Positions 9,187 through 18,638 of a stretch of 64,000 nucleotides of DNA are shown here, piece by piece; position 1 is the first letter of the stretch; each line of letters begins with the position of its first letter. Source of the stretch: HT1-32 sp040219025 (GTDB lineage Bacteria; Pseudomonadota; Alphaproteobacteria; Rhodospirillales; HT1-32). The stretch covers positions 1 to 64,000 of the forward strand of contig JAVJTE010000003.1 in NCBI GenBank assembly GCA_040219025.1, in the 5' to 3' direction. The notes beneath the pieces were generated by a model. It saw nothing but the letters and a program-made list of their open reading frames with translations. It was not told the origin of the DNA and did no database searches. The translations under genes were made by a program, and so were the position numbers.

Positions 9187-9220
9187 ACAAAATGAAAGGG
9201 CGCAGCCTGTGACTGCGCCC
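9187..9220 (-). terminator. Rho-independent terminator of recA
   Basis: On the minus strand GGGCGCAG (9220-9213) pairs with CTGCGCCC (9205-9198) around a 7-base loop and runs into TTTCATTTTG. It starts about 26 bases after the recA stop. Confidence 0.8.
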
Positions 9221-9245
9221 CTCCGGTAATCCTGGCGTAATGCTG

Positions 9246-10331
<1,086 letters not shown>

Positions 10332-10383
10332 AATCCGGTCTCCCTTATTTCATAGCGATATCAGTGGCGCAATGCAGCCATAT

Positions 10384-10398
10384 GTACATGGTTTGTTC
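10384..10398 (-). promoter_or_regulatory. Candidate LexA (SOS) box before recA
   Basis: The minus strand reads GAAC-N7-GTAC; the alphaproteobacterial LexA box is GAAC-N7-GAAC (equivalently GTTC-N7-GTTC), so there is one mismatch. It lies 53 bases before the recA start, as expected for a LexA-repressed promoter. Confidence 0.6.
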
Positions 10399-10541
10399 TT
10401 ACTGTAAATAGCCTTTATTAAGCTTCTGTTTTAAAATGATAAAATTGGAAATGTTTATCTTACGTTCCTGTCCCGGGGAACGGAATCGGCATTCCCGACC
10501 CGGAGATATTACCAGTAAAAACAGTCGCTGATTCGACCCTG

Positions 10542-12947
10542 TCAGCCGCCGGTCGCGACTTCTTTCACCTTTGTCGCCAGTTCATTGAGGCTGAAGGGCT
10601 TGGGCAGGAAATGTATCTGGTTATCGCCACCGAAATCTCCCCGGATGGTTTCTTCCGAGTAGCCGGAGATCATGATGACTTTCATGTTTGGCCGGTCCTC
10701 GCGAATCAGCCGGATCAGCGTCGGACCGTCCATGCCGGGCATCATGACATCCGAGATAATGATATCGATATTGATCTTGGCGTTGTTCAGAACCTCGATC
10801 GCCCCTTCACCGCTGGTCGCCTCCAGCACCGTATAGCCCTTGTTTCGCAGGGCACGGGCACCGAACATGCGCACCGCGTCCTCATCCTCGACCAGCAGCA
10901 CATTCCCCCTGCCGGTCAGGTCGGTCACAGGTGCCGCCTGTTTGCGCCGCTGCGCCGGCCGGGCGGTCTCGTCGCCATAGACCGGCAGCAGAATGGTGAA
11001 AGTTGTCCCCTTCCCGACCTCTGACTCGACAAAGATATAGCCACCGGTCTGGCGAATGATCCCGTAGACGGTGGACAGCCCCAGCCCCGTCCCCGCCCCG
11101 ACATCCTTGGTCGAGAAGAAGGGTTCAAAGATGCGCCCGAGATTTTCCGGGGAAATACCACTGCCATCATCCGCAACCTCGATGCGGATATAATCCCCCG
11201 GCGGGATGGCATCACCACCACGGCGAATCTGGCGATCATAGGAGACCGATGACGAACGGACGCTGACCGAACCGCCTTCCGCCATGGCATCGCGGGCATT
11301 GACCACAAGGTTGATCACGACCTGATCGAGCTGCCCCGGATCAACCCGTACCAGCCCGTTCTCGACCTCGTTGCGGATATCCAGCGCGATATGGTCACCG
11401 ATCAGGCGTCGCAGCAGGCTGCTGAGTTCGCTCAGCGACTCCGCGACATCGACGATCTTCGGTTCCATCTTCTGCTTGCGGGAAAACGCCAGTAACTGAC
11501 GGACCAGATTGGCTGCCCGGTTGGCATTCTGCTTGATCTGCATGATATCCGCGAACGATGGATCCCCGGCACTATGGCGTTGCAGCAGCAGATCGCAGAA
11601 ACCGATCATCGCCGTCAGCAGGTTATTGAAATCATGAGCAACCCCGCCGGCCAGCTGGCCCATGGACTGCATTTTCTGGGCCTGGGCGAACTGGACTTCG
11701 AGATTTTTCTGCTCCGTCGCATCCATGACATGAGCGACCATGCCGTCGGTATCACCTTCCGCATCAAAACGCGGGCTGATCCGGAAGATGGCTGTGCGGT
11801 CGTTCTCACCCAGCAGCCGTGCTTCAAACTCCGCCCCGCGGGCGGAACCCATCAGCATCTTGGACAGCCGGGCGTTCAGCAAATCCCTGTCATCTGCCGC
11901 CACGAAGGAGCCGAGCGGGCGGTCCGCCAGCTTGTCCTGTTCAGCCCCGACAATCCGTGAGAAAGCGGCATTCGCCTCCTCGATCTCGCCGGACGGGGTC
12001 AGCTCGGCAATACCGATCGGCGAGCGCTCAAAGAAGGCATCAAGGCGGCTTTGAGCCTGCCGCAAGGCAAGCTGCATTTCCTCGGTCTCGGAGGATTCCT
12101 TGAGCACCAGCACGCGAAACAGCGGCGAGCGGTCACCGCCGATATCGAACCGGTTCACAATCACAGAGGCCTCGAAAGGCGAATGTTCCTCCATCGCGAA
12201 GGAGACCCGCCCCCGGCGTTCCTGTTCATCCGTCCAGGCCGCCGGATCGAACAGCCCCTCCGGGTCGCGGAACACGAAATGCTGCAACCGTGCCCGCCCG
12301 GCCTGCAAATCCCTGCCATCTCCCAGCCAGTCATTCATGACCCGGTTGGAAAACAGCATCTGCCCCCCCTTGCCGGAGACGAAGATACCCGCCGGCAGGC
12401 CATCAAGAAACTCAACCGCACGGTCTGCTTCCTGAACTGCCAGATCGCGGGCTGCCGCCAGTTCCGTCAGGTCGTCGAGCCGCCAGTGCCGCATTCCGTC
12501 CGGACCGGCTTCAACTTCAATCCGCACCATCAGGGTCTTCTGGTCAGCGCAGATCAGCTGCATCTCTCCCTTGCCGAAATCATCCGCATCACGAAGATCT
12601 GCCGCAATTTTGCGTGACGCGTCATCGGCGGCAAGATCGGTCAGGCGCAAGGGAATATCAGACAGGTTCACACCCTGAAACTGGCCGCGCGAGGCCAGAA
12701 TCACACCGTCCGGGCCGCTGATCATGGCCACATCTCCGGCAATCTTTCCAAGTGCCACCTGAAAGTGCTGGCGCTGTAATGCGGCATGCATCCGCTGTTC
12801 TGTCAGGACCGACAGGGCAAGCATGCAGAACCCGGCCACGACAACAGCAACCGCCCCTGCCATACCGGCAAACTGGCTGGTAGCGGCGGCAACAATCAGC
12901 GTAATGATGATGATTCCGGCGGAAAGCCGATAATCCTTCAGGGTCAC
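10542..12947 (-). CDS. cckA: Cell-cycle hybrid histidine kinase CckA
   Basis: CckA feeds phosphate through ChpT to CtrA, and can reverse the flow. The 801-residue protein has two N-terminal membrane helices (about 8-28 and 30-48), PAS-like regions (about 70-160, 180-285 and 300-415), a dimerisation/phosphoacceptor helix with H438 in GGVAHDFNNLL, an ATPase domain, and a receiver from about 679 with phosphoacceptor D733 in IIISDVMMPG. The start is a GTG at 12947 whose GTGA overlaps the flhB stop, so it is translationally coupled to the flagellar operon. A free-standing divergent or own promoter is not visible. The target regulator gene ctrA and its inhibitor sciP are also in this window; chpT is not. 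Confidence 0.93.
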   Translation of the reverse strand: MTLKDYRLSAGIIIITLIVAAATSQFAGMAGAVAVVVAGFCMLALSVLTEQRMHAALQRQHFQVALGKIAGDVAMISGPDGVILASRGQFQGVNLSDIPLRLTDLAADDASRKIAADLRDADDFGKGEMQLICADQKTLMVRIEVEAGPDGMRHWRLDDLTELAAARDLAVQEADRAVEFLDGLPAGIFVSGKGGQMLFSNRVMNDWLGDGRDLQAGRARLQHFVFRDPEGLFDPAAWTDEQERRGRVSFAMEEHSPFEASVIVNRFDIGGDRSPLFRVLVLKESSETEEMQLALRQAQSRLDAFFERSPIGIAELTPSGEIEEANAAFSRIVGAEQDKLADRPLGSFVAADDRDLLNARLSKMLMGSARGAEFEARLLGENDRTAIFRISPRFDAEGDTDGMVAHVMDATEQKNLEVQFAQAQKMQSMGQLAGGVAHDFNNLLTAMIGFCDLLLQRHSAGDPSFADIMQIKQNANRAANLVRQLLAFSRKQKMEPKIVDVAESLSELSSLLRRLIGDHIALDIRNEVENGLVRVDPGQLDQVVINLVVNARDAMAEGGSVSVRSSSVSYDRQIRRGGDAIPPGDYIRIEVADDGSGISPENLGRIFEPFFSTKDVGAGTGLGLSTVYGIIRQTGGYIFVESEVGKGTTFTILLPVYGDETARPAQRRKQAAPVTDLTGRGNVLLVEDEDAVRMFGARALRNKGYTVLEATSGEGAIEVLNNAKINIDIIISDVMMPGMDGPTLIRLIREDRPNMKVIMISGYSEETIRGDFGGDNQIHFLPKPFSLNELATKVKEVATGG

Positions 12948-14020
12948 GATGGCATTTTGCCTTTCAAGCGGAACACATAGCCGATGATCTCGGCCACCGC
13001 CTGATAGTGCTCTGTCGGAATCTCCTGATCAATCTCTACCGTCGCATAAAGTGCGCGCGCCAGCGGCGGGTTTTCAATAATCGCGACTTCGTTCTCATTC
13101 GCGATCTCACGGATCCGCAGGGCAACCTCGTCCATCCCCTTGGCGACGCAGAGCGGTGCCGCCATCTGGTCGAGGTCATATTTCAGCGCAACCGCATAGT
13201 GGGTCGGGTTGGTGATCACCACCGTGGCATTCGGCACCGCCTGCATGATCCGCTGGCGTGCCCGTTCCATCCGGATGGACCGCAGCCGGCCTTTGACATG
13301 CGGATCACCTTCCGACTGTTTCTGCTCGTCCTTGACCTCCTGCTTCGACATGCGCAGCGACTTGATATGCTCATAGCGCTGGTACATGAAATCGACCGCC
13401 GCCACGACCGCCATGACCGACAGCACGCTCAGGATCAGCAGAATAGCCAGCCAGTGCAGTTCCTGCAGAATAGCAGACGCCGGGCGATCCGGCATTCCCA
13501 TGATCGTATCGACCTGCGGAATCATCACGATGATCCCGATGACCGTCACAATCGCAAGCTTCAGGATACCTTTGGCAAACTCCACCAGCGAGCGGGCAGA
13601 GAACATCCGCTTGGCGCCCCCAATCAGGCTGATCTTGCTCAGCTTCGGCTTCATTTTCTCGGTGGTCAGCAGCGGGCCTTCCGTCATGACCAGGCTGACC
13701 ACGACGGAGAATACCATCACCATGCCCATCGGAATCAGCAGAATCAGGCCGATCGTCGCGAGCGTCTCGACAAAAATGCCCTCAATCGCGGACAATGTCG
13801 TCGACATGGTATGCGGCTGATAGATGAATTTCTGCAGGGGCTCGGCAATCGCGCGGGTCAGGAAAGGGCCCATCAGGCCGATGGTCAAAGCCAGCGCCAG
13901 CAGGGTGAACCAGGTTTTCACCTCGGTCGAATTGACCACCTGCCCCTTGTTACGGGCATCAGCCAGCCGCTTGCTGGTCGGCTCTTCGGTTTTTTGTGAC
14001 TGGTCTGTATCGTCAGCCAT
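12944..14020 (-). CDS. flhB: Flagellar export switch protein FlhB
   Basis: FlhB is the export-gate component that changes substrate specificity from rod/hook to filament proteins. The 358-residue protein has an N-terminal charged segment, four hydrophobic regions (about 35-60, 85-112, 150-172, 188-214) and a cytoplasmic domain with the self-cleaving motif NPTH at residues 271-274. Its stop overlaps the cckA start. It follows fliR by 8 bases in the flgB-to-cckA operon. A second protein resembling only its cytoplasmic domain is encoded at 16442-16795. Confidence 0.97.
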   Translation of the reverse strand: MADDTDQSQKTEEPTSKRLADARNKGQVVNSTEVKTWFTLLALALTIGLMGPFLTRAIAEPLQKFIYQPHTMSTTLSAIEGIFVETLATIGLILLIPMGMVMVFSVVVSLVMTEGPLLTTEKMKPKLSKISLIGGAKRMFSARSLVEFAKGILKLAIVTVIGIIVMIPQVDTIMGMPDRPASAILQELHWLAILLILSVLSVMAVVAAVDFMYQRYEHIKSLRMSKQEVKDEQKQSEGDPHVKGRLRSIRMERARQRIMQAVPNATVVITNPTHYAVALKYDLDQMAAPLCVAKGMDEVALRIREIANENEVAIIENPPLARALYATVEIDQEIPTEHYQAVAEIIGYVFRLKGKMPS

Positions 14021-14028
14021 GCCTGCCC

Positions 14029-14793
14029 TCAGATCCGCAACAGCATAATGAGACCTTCTTCGAAATAAGCGAGGAAAGTATACATCATTATCGGCAGAGA
14101 TACCGCCAGAACCGACAAACCAAGCAGAATCTGGATCGGCAGACCGATAAAGAACACCTGCATCTGCGGCATCAGGCGCGACAGCAGTCCCAGACCGACA
14201 TAAAACGTGACGCCGGAGACCACCACCGGCGACGCAATCCGCATGGCCACTTCAAAGCTCTCCATCACCTTGTAGGCAAAGACATCGGAAAAATTCCCCA
14301 TACTGAACAGTGCCCCCGGCACCATCACCGTATAGCTGTCATAAATCGCATTCAGCATGAGGTGGTGCAGGTCGGTCACGAAAATCAGCACCATGCCGAT
14401 ATTGGTCAGAAAGGTCGCATAGACCGAAGACTGCTGAACGGCGATAGGGTCAAAGATGAGCGCGTTTGCCGCACCCGCGTGATAGGCAATCACCGTACCT
14501 GCCGTGGTCAGCGTGCCGACCAGCACCCGGATCAGCCCGCCCAGAAAGGCACCGACAAACACCTCGCTGACGACAATCTTCAGCAATGCGGCAGGTGCCC
14601 CCGGTTCGGGTGGCAGGATGGGGCCGATAACCGGTGTCAGGATCAGCGCAATCATGATCACCAGCGCCAGACGGATACGGGGCGAGACGTAGATATCACC
14701 AAAACCCGGCATCAGCATGATGGCCGTGCCAAACCGGGCAATGATCAGGACAAAGGCATAAACGCTACCACTGAGGAAGGCATCAAGCGACAT
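14029..14793 (-). CDS. fliR: Flagellar export gate protein FliR
   Basis: FliR is an inner-membrane component of the export gate (with FliP and FliQ). The 254-residue protein is hydrophobic throughout, with the family opening (FLSGSVYAFVLIIARFGTAI) and about six helices, ending in a helix before a short C-terminal tail. The ATG at 14793 lies 15 bases after the fliQ stop. It sits between fliQ and flhB, the usual order. Confidence 0.96.
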   Translation of the reverse strand: MSLDAFLSGSVYAFVLIIARFGTAIMLMPGFGDIYVSPRIRLALVIMIALILTPVIGPILPPEPGAPAALLKIVVSEVFVGAFLGGLIRVLVGTLTTAGTVIAYHAGAANALIFDPIAVQQSSVYATFLTNIGMVLIFVTDLHHLMLNAIYDSYTVMVPGALFSMGNFSDVFAYKVMESFEVAMRIASPVVVSGVTFYVGLGLLSRLMPQMQVFFIGLPIQILLGLSVLAVSLPIMMYTFLAYFEEGLIMLLRI

Positions 14794-14808
14794 GCCGGCA
14801 ATCCGCCG

Positions 14809-15075
14809 CTAGTTGATGGCGATAATTCGATCTGCAATGCGCAGCGCGAATTCTGACAGGGTAGTCAGCATGAACGGCAGGAAAATGACCAGCGAGACAA
14901 AGATCGCCAGAATTTTCGGGACAAAGGTCAGGGTCATTTCCTGAATCTGTGTCAGCGCCTGAAACAGTGCGATAATCAGGCCAATTGCGAGGGAGATCGA
15001 CATGATCGGCGCACCGACCGTGATCAGAACGATGATGGCTTCCCGACCGACATCAAGGACTTCTGTCTGATTCAA
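14809..15075 (-). CDS. fliQ: Flagellar export gate protein FliQ
   Basis: The 88-residue, two-helix protein matches FliQ: MNQTEVLDVGREAI at the N-terminus, a G-A-P-I turn, an ALTQIQEMTLTFVPK loop and a second helix. The start codon is a TTG at 15075, chosen because the protein then begins exactly as its family does; the ribosome site is weak. It lies between fliE and fliR. Confidence 0.95.
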   Translation of the reverse strand: MNQTEVLDVGREAIIVLITVGAPIMSISLAIGLIIALFQALTQIQEMTLTFVPKILAIFVSLVIFLPFMLTTLSEFALRIADRIIAIN

Positions 15076-15096
15076 CCGTCGCTCACTTCGAGCCGG

Positions 15097-15408
15097 TCAG
15101 ACCGGCATCTTGATAATTTCGTTATAGGCTTCGATCACCTTATCACGAACCGCGACAACTGTCTGGAGGGATAATTCAGCGCTGGCAACAGCGGTCACCA
15201 CCTGACCCAGATCGGCCGTGCCCTGCACCGCCATGGCGGATTGTGCCTCGGCGGCCCGGCTGGTTCCGACCACATCCTGGGCGGCGTTCTTCACCAGATC
15301 CGCAAAGCCGCGGACCGGCGGAGCACCGGCAGTCGGCGCATTCTGCCCCTGATTGTTCTTCAGGGTCTGCTGGTAGGCGGACAGTGCACTATTGATGCTG
15401 ACAGTCAT
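15097..15408 (-). CDS. fliE: Flagellar hook-basal body adaptor FliE
   Basis: FliE joins the MS-ring/export gate to the rod. The 103-residue protein has the conserved C-terminal part SAELSLQTVVAVRDKVIEAY followed by a short NEIIKMPV end, and a middle F-x2-LVKNA segment. It follows flgC by about 25 bases. Confidence 0.95.
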   Translation of the reverse strand: MTVSINSALSAYQQTLKNNQGQNAPTAGAPPVRGFADLVKNAAQDVVGTSRAAEAQSAMAVQGTADLGQVVTAVASAELSLQTVVAVRDKVIEAYNEIIKMPV

Positions 15409-15432
15409 GGTTCAAATTGCTCCGGTTCGGGA

Positions 15433-15843
15433 TCAGCGCAGGATATCGATGGTTTTACGCAACATTGAGCGTGATGAGTTGATCACGTTCAGATTGGCTT
15501 CATAGCTTCGCTGCGCTTCACGAATATCATTCATTTCAATCAGCGAATTCACGTTCGGCACCTTCACATAGCCGTCTTCATCAGCGGCCGGATGGCCGGG
15601 AATGAACTTCTGGCCGAATTCACCGCTCTGAACACCGATCTTGTCGACCTTAACCCGGTCAACACCCAGCTCGCGGTCCATAACATTCTTGAAGGTGATG
15701 GTCTTGCGGCGATAGGGGTCGTCGCCCTTGAAGCGCGGCAGCGAATCAGAGTTCGCAATATTTTCAGACGAGACCCGCATGCGGGTGGTCTGCGCGCGCA
15801 TGCCGGACGCGGAGATGTGGAGCGTTTTAAGCAGATCGTCCAT
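15433..15843 (-). CDS. flgC: Flagellar proximal rod protein FlgC
   Basis: The 136-residue rod protein carries the N-terminal rod motif around residues 10-35 (SASGMRAQ, then SSENIANSDS) and the C-terminal helix with AQRSYEANLNVINSSRSM. These match FlgC. It is second in the operon, 9 bases after flgB. Confidence 0.96.
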   Translation of the reverse strand: MDDLLKTLHISASGMRAQTTRMRVSSENIANSDSLPRFKGDDPYRRKTITFKNVMDRELGVDRVKVDKIGVQSGEFGQKFIPGHPAADEDGYVKVPNVNSLIEMNDIREAQRSYEANLNVINSSRSMLRKTIDILR

Positions 15844-15852
15844 TGTTTACCC

Positions 15853-16260
15853 CTATCTTCCCCGGCCAATCGCGATTTTGAACATATTGTGATATTTCGA
15901 GTAAAGCTGTGTGACCAGTTCATGGTCCATCTGAGTCTGGCCGACCTTGATCAGCTGTTCCTCAAGATTGACACCATTACCGTCAGGCGAGGTTTCATAA
16001 CGCTTGCGCAGTTCGTTCGATTCGAAGGAGTCATTCGCGTTGCGCGGGCCTTCGATATGGTTTTCGCGGGTAACAGACACAGGAATGCGCGCCTGTACCT
16101 TGCCGATTTCTTCCCGGAAGGTGAAGGCTTTGAGATCGCTGCCAACATAGTTGGGCGAATCGGCGTTGGCGACGTTCCGGGCGAGAACGGACTGGCGCTG
16201 CGAGAGCCATCCCATTTTCTTTTTCATCATCGATATGAGCGGCGCATCATTTGAAAACAT
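15853..16260 (-). CDS. flgB: Flagellar proximal rod protein FlgB
   Basis: The 135-residue protein has the rod signature LARNVANADSPNY near residues 26-38 and a C-terminal helix ending in YSKYHNMFKIAIGRG, as in FlgB. It is the first gene of the minus-strand operon flgB-flgC-fliE-fliQ-fliR-flhB-cckA. Its promoter must lie in the 181-base AT-rich gap to the divergent flagellar operon. Confidence 0.96.
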   Translation of the reverse strand: MFSNDAPLISMMKKKMGWLSQRQSVLARNVANADSPNYVGSDLKAFTFREEIGKVQARIPVSVTRENHIEGPRNANDSFESNELRKRYETSPDGNGVNLEEQLIKVGQTQMDHELVTQLYSKYHNMFKIAIGRGR

Positions 16261-16441
16261 CAGACTGTCGGCCTTTCACCCCTGCTCCGGTGTTCGCATA
16301 TTGTTACCGGAGTCCTTAACGAAGGATGAATCGTTCTTCATTTTTTAACCAATAGAGTAAATTTTAACAGTCTTCCGGTAGGGTTTTGTTAACCAATAGC
16401 GAACATAAGCTGTTTCTGGATATTATCGCCGGGTTAATGGT
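16261..16441. promoter_or_regulatory. Divergent flagellar promoter region with repeated TTAACC motifs
   Basis: This gap separates flgB (minus) from the FlhB-like/fliO/fliP operon (plus). The 11-mer TTAACCAATAG occurs twice in the same direction, at 16345-16355 and 16389-16399, 44 bases apart. Additional TTAAC elements are at 16316-16320 and 16364-16368, and TTAA at 16434-16437. TTAACC is the CtrA half-site; neither copy has a full TTAA-N7-TTAAC partner, so CtrA binding is inferred only. Confidence 0.4.
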
Positions 16442-16795
16442 TTGGCAGTCCGTGACAAGAATTTGACGAACGCAGAGGAGCGGCGGCTGGCCGTTGCCGT
16501 TCGCCATGATGGCGGCGCGGCAGAGGCACCGACGGTCGTTGCGTCCGGCCGGAACGCAATTGCGGAACAAATTCTCAATCTGGCATTTGCGAACGGCATC
16601 CCGGTTCGTGAAGACGCCGATCTGGCAGAAATTCTCGCAGCAATCGAGATTGAAGCCGAATTGCCCGTCGAATGCTGGGCCGCGATTGCCGAAGTACTGG
16701 CCTTTGTGTATCGCGCAAACGGTCAGTGGAATGACATACTTGCTGCCGCACGCGAGCGTGAGGCGGCGCTGGAAAATGGACAGGCTGAATGCTGA
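16442..16795 (+). CDS. Orphan FlhB cytoplasmic-domain-like protein
   Basis: The 117-residue soluble protein resembles the C-terminal domain of FlhB: AVAVRHDGG aligns with the AVALKYD that follows NPTH, then VVASGRNAIAEQI, GIPVREDADLAEIL and a LPVECWAAIAEVLAFVY end. It lacks the NPTH cleavage motif and all membrane helices. Such stand-alone proteins (often named FhlB) are known in several bacteria and may replace or compete with the released FlhB C-terminal fragment; that role is inferred here. It leads the fliO-fliP operon. The proposed start is a TTG at 16442 with a poor ribosome site, so the exact N-terminus is uncertain. Confidence 0.8.
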   Translation: MAVRDKNLTNAEERRLAVAVRHDGGAAEAPTVVASGRNAIAEQILNLAFANGIPVREDADLAEILAAIEIEAELPVECWAAIAEVLAFVYRANGQWNDILAAAREREAALENGQAEC

Positions 16796-17043
16796 ACACG
16801 GTTATGCAGGAAACACTGAGCCGCGCCGAGCAGGCGCTGATGCGTGCCCGTGGCGGGGTTCCGGTTGAACTGGCCAGCTTTGACGAGGATGTCAGCCGGC
16901 TCTGCGAACTGGCAAAACAGGCAGATCTCGCAGACCGGGCGATGATCGCGATGGGTTTGCAGAAACTCGACAACGTTCTGGGGGAACTTGAGGACACTTT
17001 GCGCACGATAGCCGGCAACAGCCGGTTTACAGCCGGCCACTGA
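16789..17043 (+). CDS. Small helical protein of the fliOP operon, unknown function
   Basis: I do not recognise this 84-residue protein. It is predicted to be mostly alpha-helical with heptad-like spacing of Leu/Met (for example MQETLSRAEQALMRAR and LQKLDNVLGELEDTLR) and has no membrane segment. Its ATG overlaps the end of the FlhB-like gene by 7 bases and fliO begins 17 bases after its stop, so it is made with export-apparatus proteins. Size and helicity would suit a flagellar chaperone or adaptor, but this is a guess from position. Confidence 0.7.
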   Translation: MLNTVMQETLSRAEQALMRARGGVPVELASFDEDVSRLCELAKQADLADRAMIAMGLQKLDNVLGELEDTLRTIAGNSRFTAGH

Positions 17044-17060
17044 CCGCGCAAAGTCCGGCC

Positions 17061-17390
17061 ATGGAAGTCGGCACCTACATACGGTTTGTTTTCGCCCTCG
17101 CCTTTGTCCTCGGTCTGATTGGACTGATGGCCTGGGTGGCGCGTCGCTATGGTCTGGGGACCATCACATCCAGCCGCAAGGCAGCCGGAAAGCGGCTTTC
17201 GGTCAGCGAGGTCATGCAGGTCGACGGACGGCGACGACTGGTTCTGGTCCGCCGCGATGATACCGAGCATTTGATTCTTCTGGGGGCAACGACAGATACC
17301 GTGATCGAGCGCGACATCCCCGCCCCCGACTTCAGCGAAGACCTGAAACAGGCGACAAAGGCCGCCATCGCAGAAGGTCAGAAAAAATGA
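17061..17390 (+). CDS. fliO: Flagellar export apparatus protein FliO
   Basis: FliO helps assemble the FliP ring. The 109-residue protein has one N-terminal helix (about residues 7-27, ending WVARRYGLG) and a cytoplasmic part with the family pattern LSVSEVMQVDGRRRLVLVRRD-type strand and EHLILLGATTDTVIE. Its last four bases overlap the fliP start (ATGA). Confidence 0.92.
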   Translation: MEVGTYIRFVFALAFVLGLIGLMAWVARRYGLGTITSSRKAAGKRLSVSEVMQVDGRRRLVLVRRDDTEHLILLGATTDTVIERDIPAPDFSEDLKQATKAAIAEGQKK

Positions 17391-18148
17391 GCCGCCTTTT
17401 CCGCCTCTTTCTGCCGCTCTGCATCGCGGGTTTCATTGCCGCAACGCCGGCATTCGGGCAAAGCTTCACCTTCGATACAGGCGGCGACAGCGCCGATGCA
17501 ACAAGCCGGATCATCCAGCTTGTCGCCCTGCTGACGGTCCTCAGTCTGGCACCGTCGATCCTCATCATGATGACCTCCTTCACACGGATCGTGGTCGTCC
17601 TGTCCTTTTTGCGCCAGGCCATCGGCACGCAAAGCTCTCCCCCGAACACGGTTATTGTCTCGCTGGCCCTGTTCCTGACCGCCTTTGTCATGGCACCGAC
17701 ACTGGAAGAAGCCTGGAATTCCGGAATTGCCCCCTATGTGGATGGCCAGATCAGCGAAGAACAGGCGTTCGCCCGCACCGTGGCACCGGTCAAACGCTTC
17801 ATGCTGACCCATGTCCGTGATCAGGATCTGCGCCTGTTCATGGACATGTCCGGTGGGCAGCCGCCTGCAGCGTCCGAAGACACACCGCTTCAGGTCCTGA
17901 TCCCGGCTTTCATGATCAGTGAGCTCAAGCGGGCTTTCGAAATTGCGTTCCTGCTGTTCGTTCCCTTCATCATCATCGATATGGTGGTCGCCTCCGTGCT
18001 GATGTCGATGGGGATGATGATGCTGCCGCCGATCATCATTGCCCTGCCCTTCAAGCTGATCTTCTTCACCCTGATCGATGGCTGGTATCTGGTTGCCGGG
18101 TCGCTGGTTCAAAGCTTTACCGGACAAATACCCGGTGGCGGCGGCTGA
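17387..18148 (+). CDS. fliP: Flagellar export gate protein FliP
   Basis: The 253-residue protein has a signal peptide (about residues 1-26, ending TPAFGQS), then the family blocks PSILIMMTSFTRIVVVLSFLRQA, the large periplasmic loop, and the C-terminal helices with LMSMGMMMLPP and the FKLIFF...DGW end. It forms the export gate ring with FliQ and FliR, which are encoded in the divergent operon. It overlaps fliO by four bases. Confidence 0.97.
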   Translation: MSRLFRLFLPLCIAGFIAATPAFGQSFTFDTGGDSADATSRIIQLVALLTVLSLAPSILIMMTSFTRIVVVLSFLRQAIGTQSSPPNTVIVSLALFLTAFVMAPTLEEAWNSGIAPYVDGQISEEQAFARTVAPVKRFMLTHVRDQDLRLFMDMSGGQPPAASEDTPLQVLIPAFMISELKRAFEIAFLLFVPFIIIDMVVASVLMSMGMMMLPPIIIALPFKLIFFTLIDGWYLVAGSLVQSFTGQIPGGGG

Positions 18149-18155
18149 CCGCCGC

Positions 18156-18638
18156 ATGAAGCTTCGTCCGCCCTGCGCGCAGGAACGGGATATACTGACC
18201 GCGATCTGCATGAGATCAAAGGCATACTGGGGCTATGACGACCTGTTCATGGCCCGGTCTGTCCCTGTCCTGACGGTAACCGGCGAGATGATCGCTTCCG
18301 GTCTGGTACTGGTTCTGGCAGATCATCAAAATCATCCTGCCGGGGTTGCCGCGCTTGAGACAACAGACCGCCCGGACTGGCTCGAACTCGCCCTGTTCTT
18401 CATTGACCCGGTCTGTATCGGACAGGGCGGCGGGCGGATACTTTTCGACGGAATCACCCGTCTGGCGCGCCGGCGGGATGCGGCCATGCTGAAAATTCTC
18501 GCTGATCCGAATGCCGTTCCTTTCTATGAACGCATGGGATGCGAGACCAGAGGCGACGTGCCGTCAGAGGTCATTCCGGATCGCCGTCTGCCGCTTTGCC
18601 TGTTCAACCTTGCTCAGGCAGGCGGGGCTGAACTGTAA
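18156..18638 (+). CDS. GNAT-family N-acetyltransferase
   Basis: The 160-residue protein shows a GNAT fold: an N-terminal helix with the SKAYWGYDDLFM segment, beta strands around residues 45-90, the acetyl-CoA loop around FFIDPVCIGQGGGRILFDG (a slightly altered Q/R-x2-G-x-G/A), and a final ADPNAVPFYERMGC typical of the last helix. The ATG at 18156, 8 bases after fliP, was chosen over starts inside fliP. It may ride on the fliP transcript, but its substrate is unknown. Its 3' end overlaps the convergent glycosylase gene by 25 bases. Confidence 0.8.
   Translation: MKLRPPCAQERDILTAICMRSKAYWGYDDLFMARSVPVLTVTGEMIASGLVLVLADHQNHPAGVAALETTDRPDWLELALFFIDPVCIGQGGGRILFDGITRLARRRDAAMLKILADPNAVPFYERMGCETRGDVPSEVIPDRRLPLCLFNLAQAGGAEL

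Noticed and set aside
13007..13999. Plus-strand Arg/His/Gln-rich frame opposite flhB, and a similar one opposite fliR at 13996-14856
   Set aside because: Composition is typical of antisense to hydrophobic genes; flhB and fliR are unambiguous.
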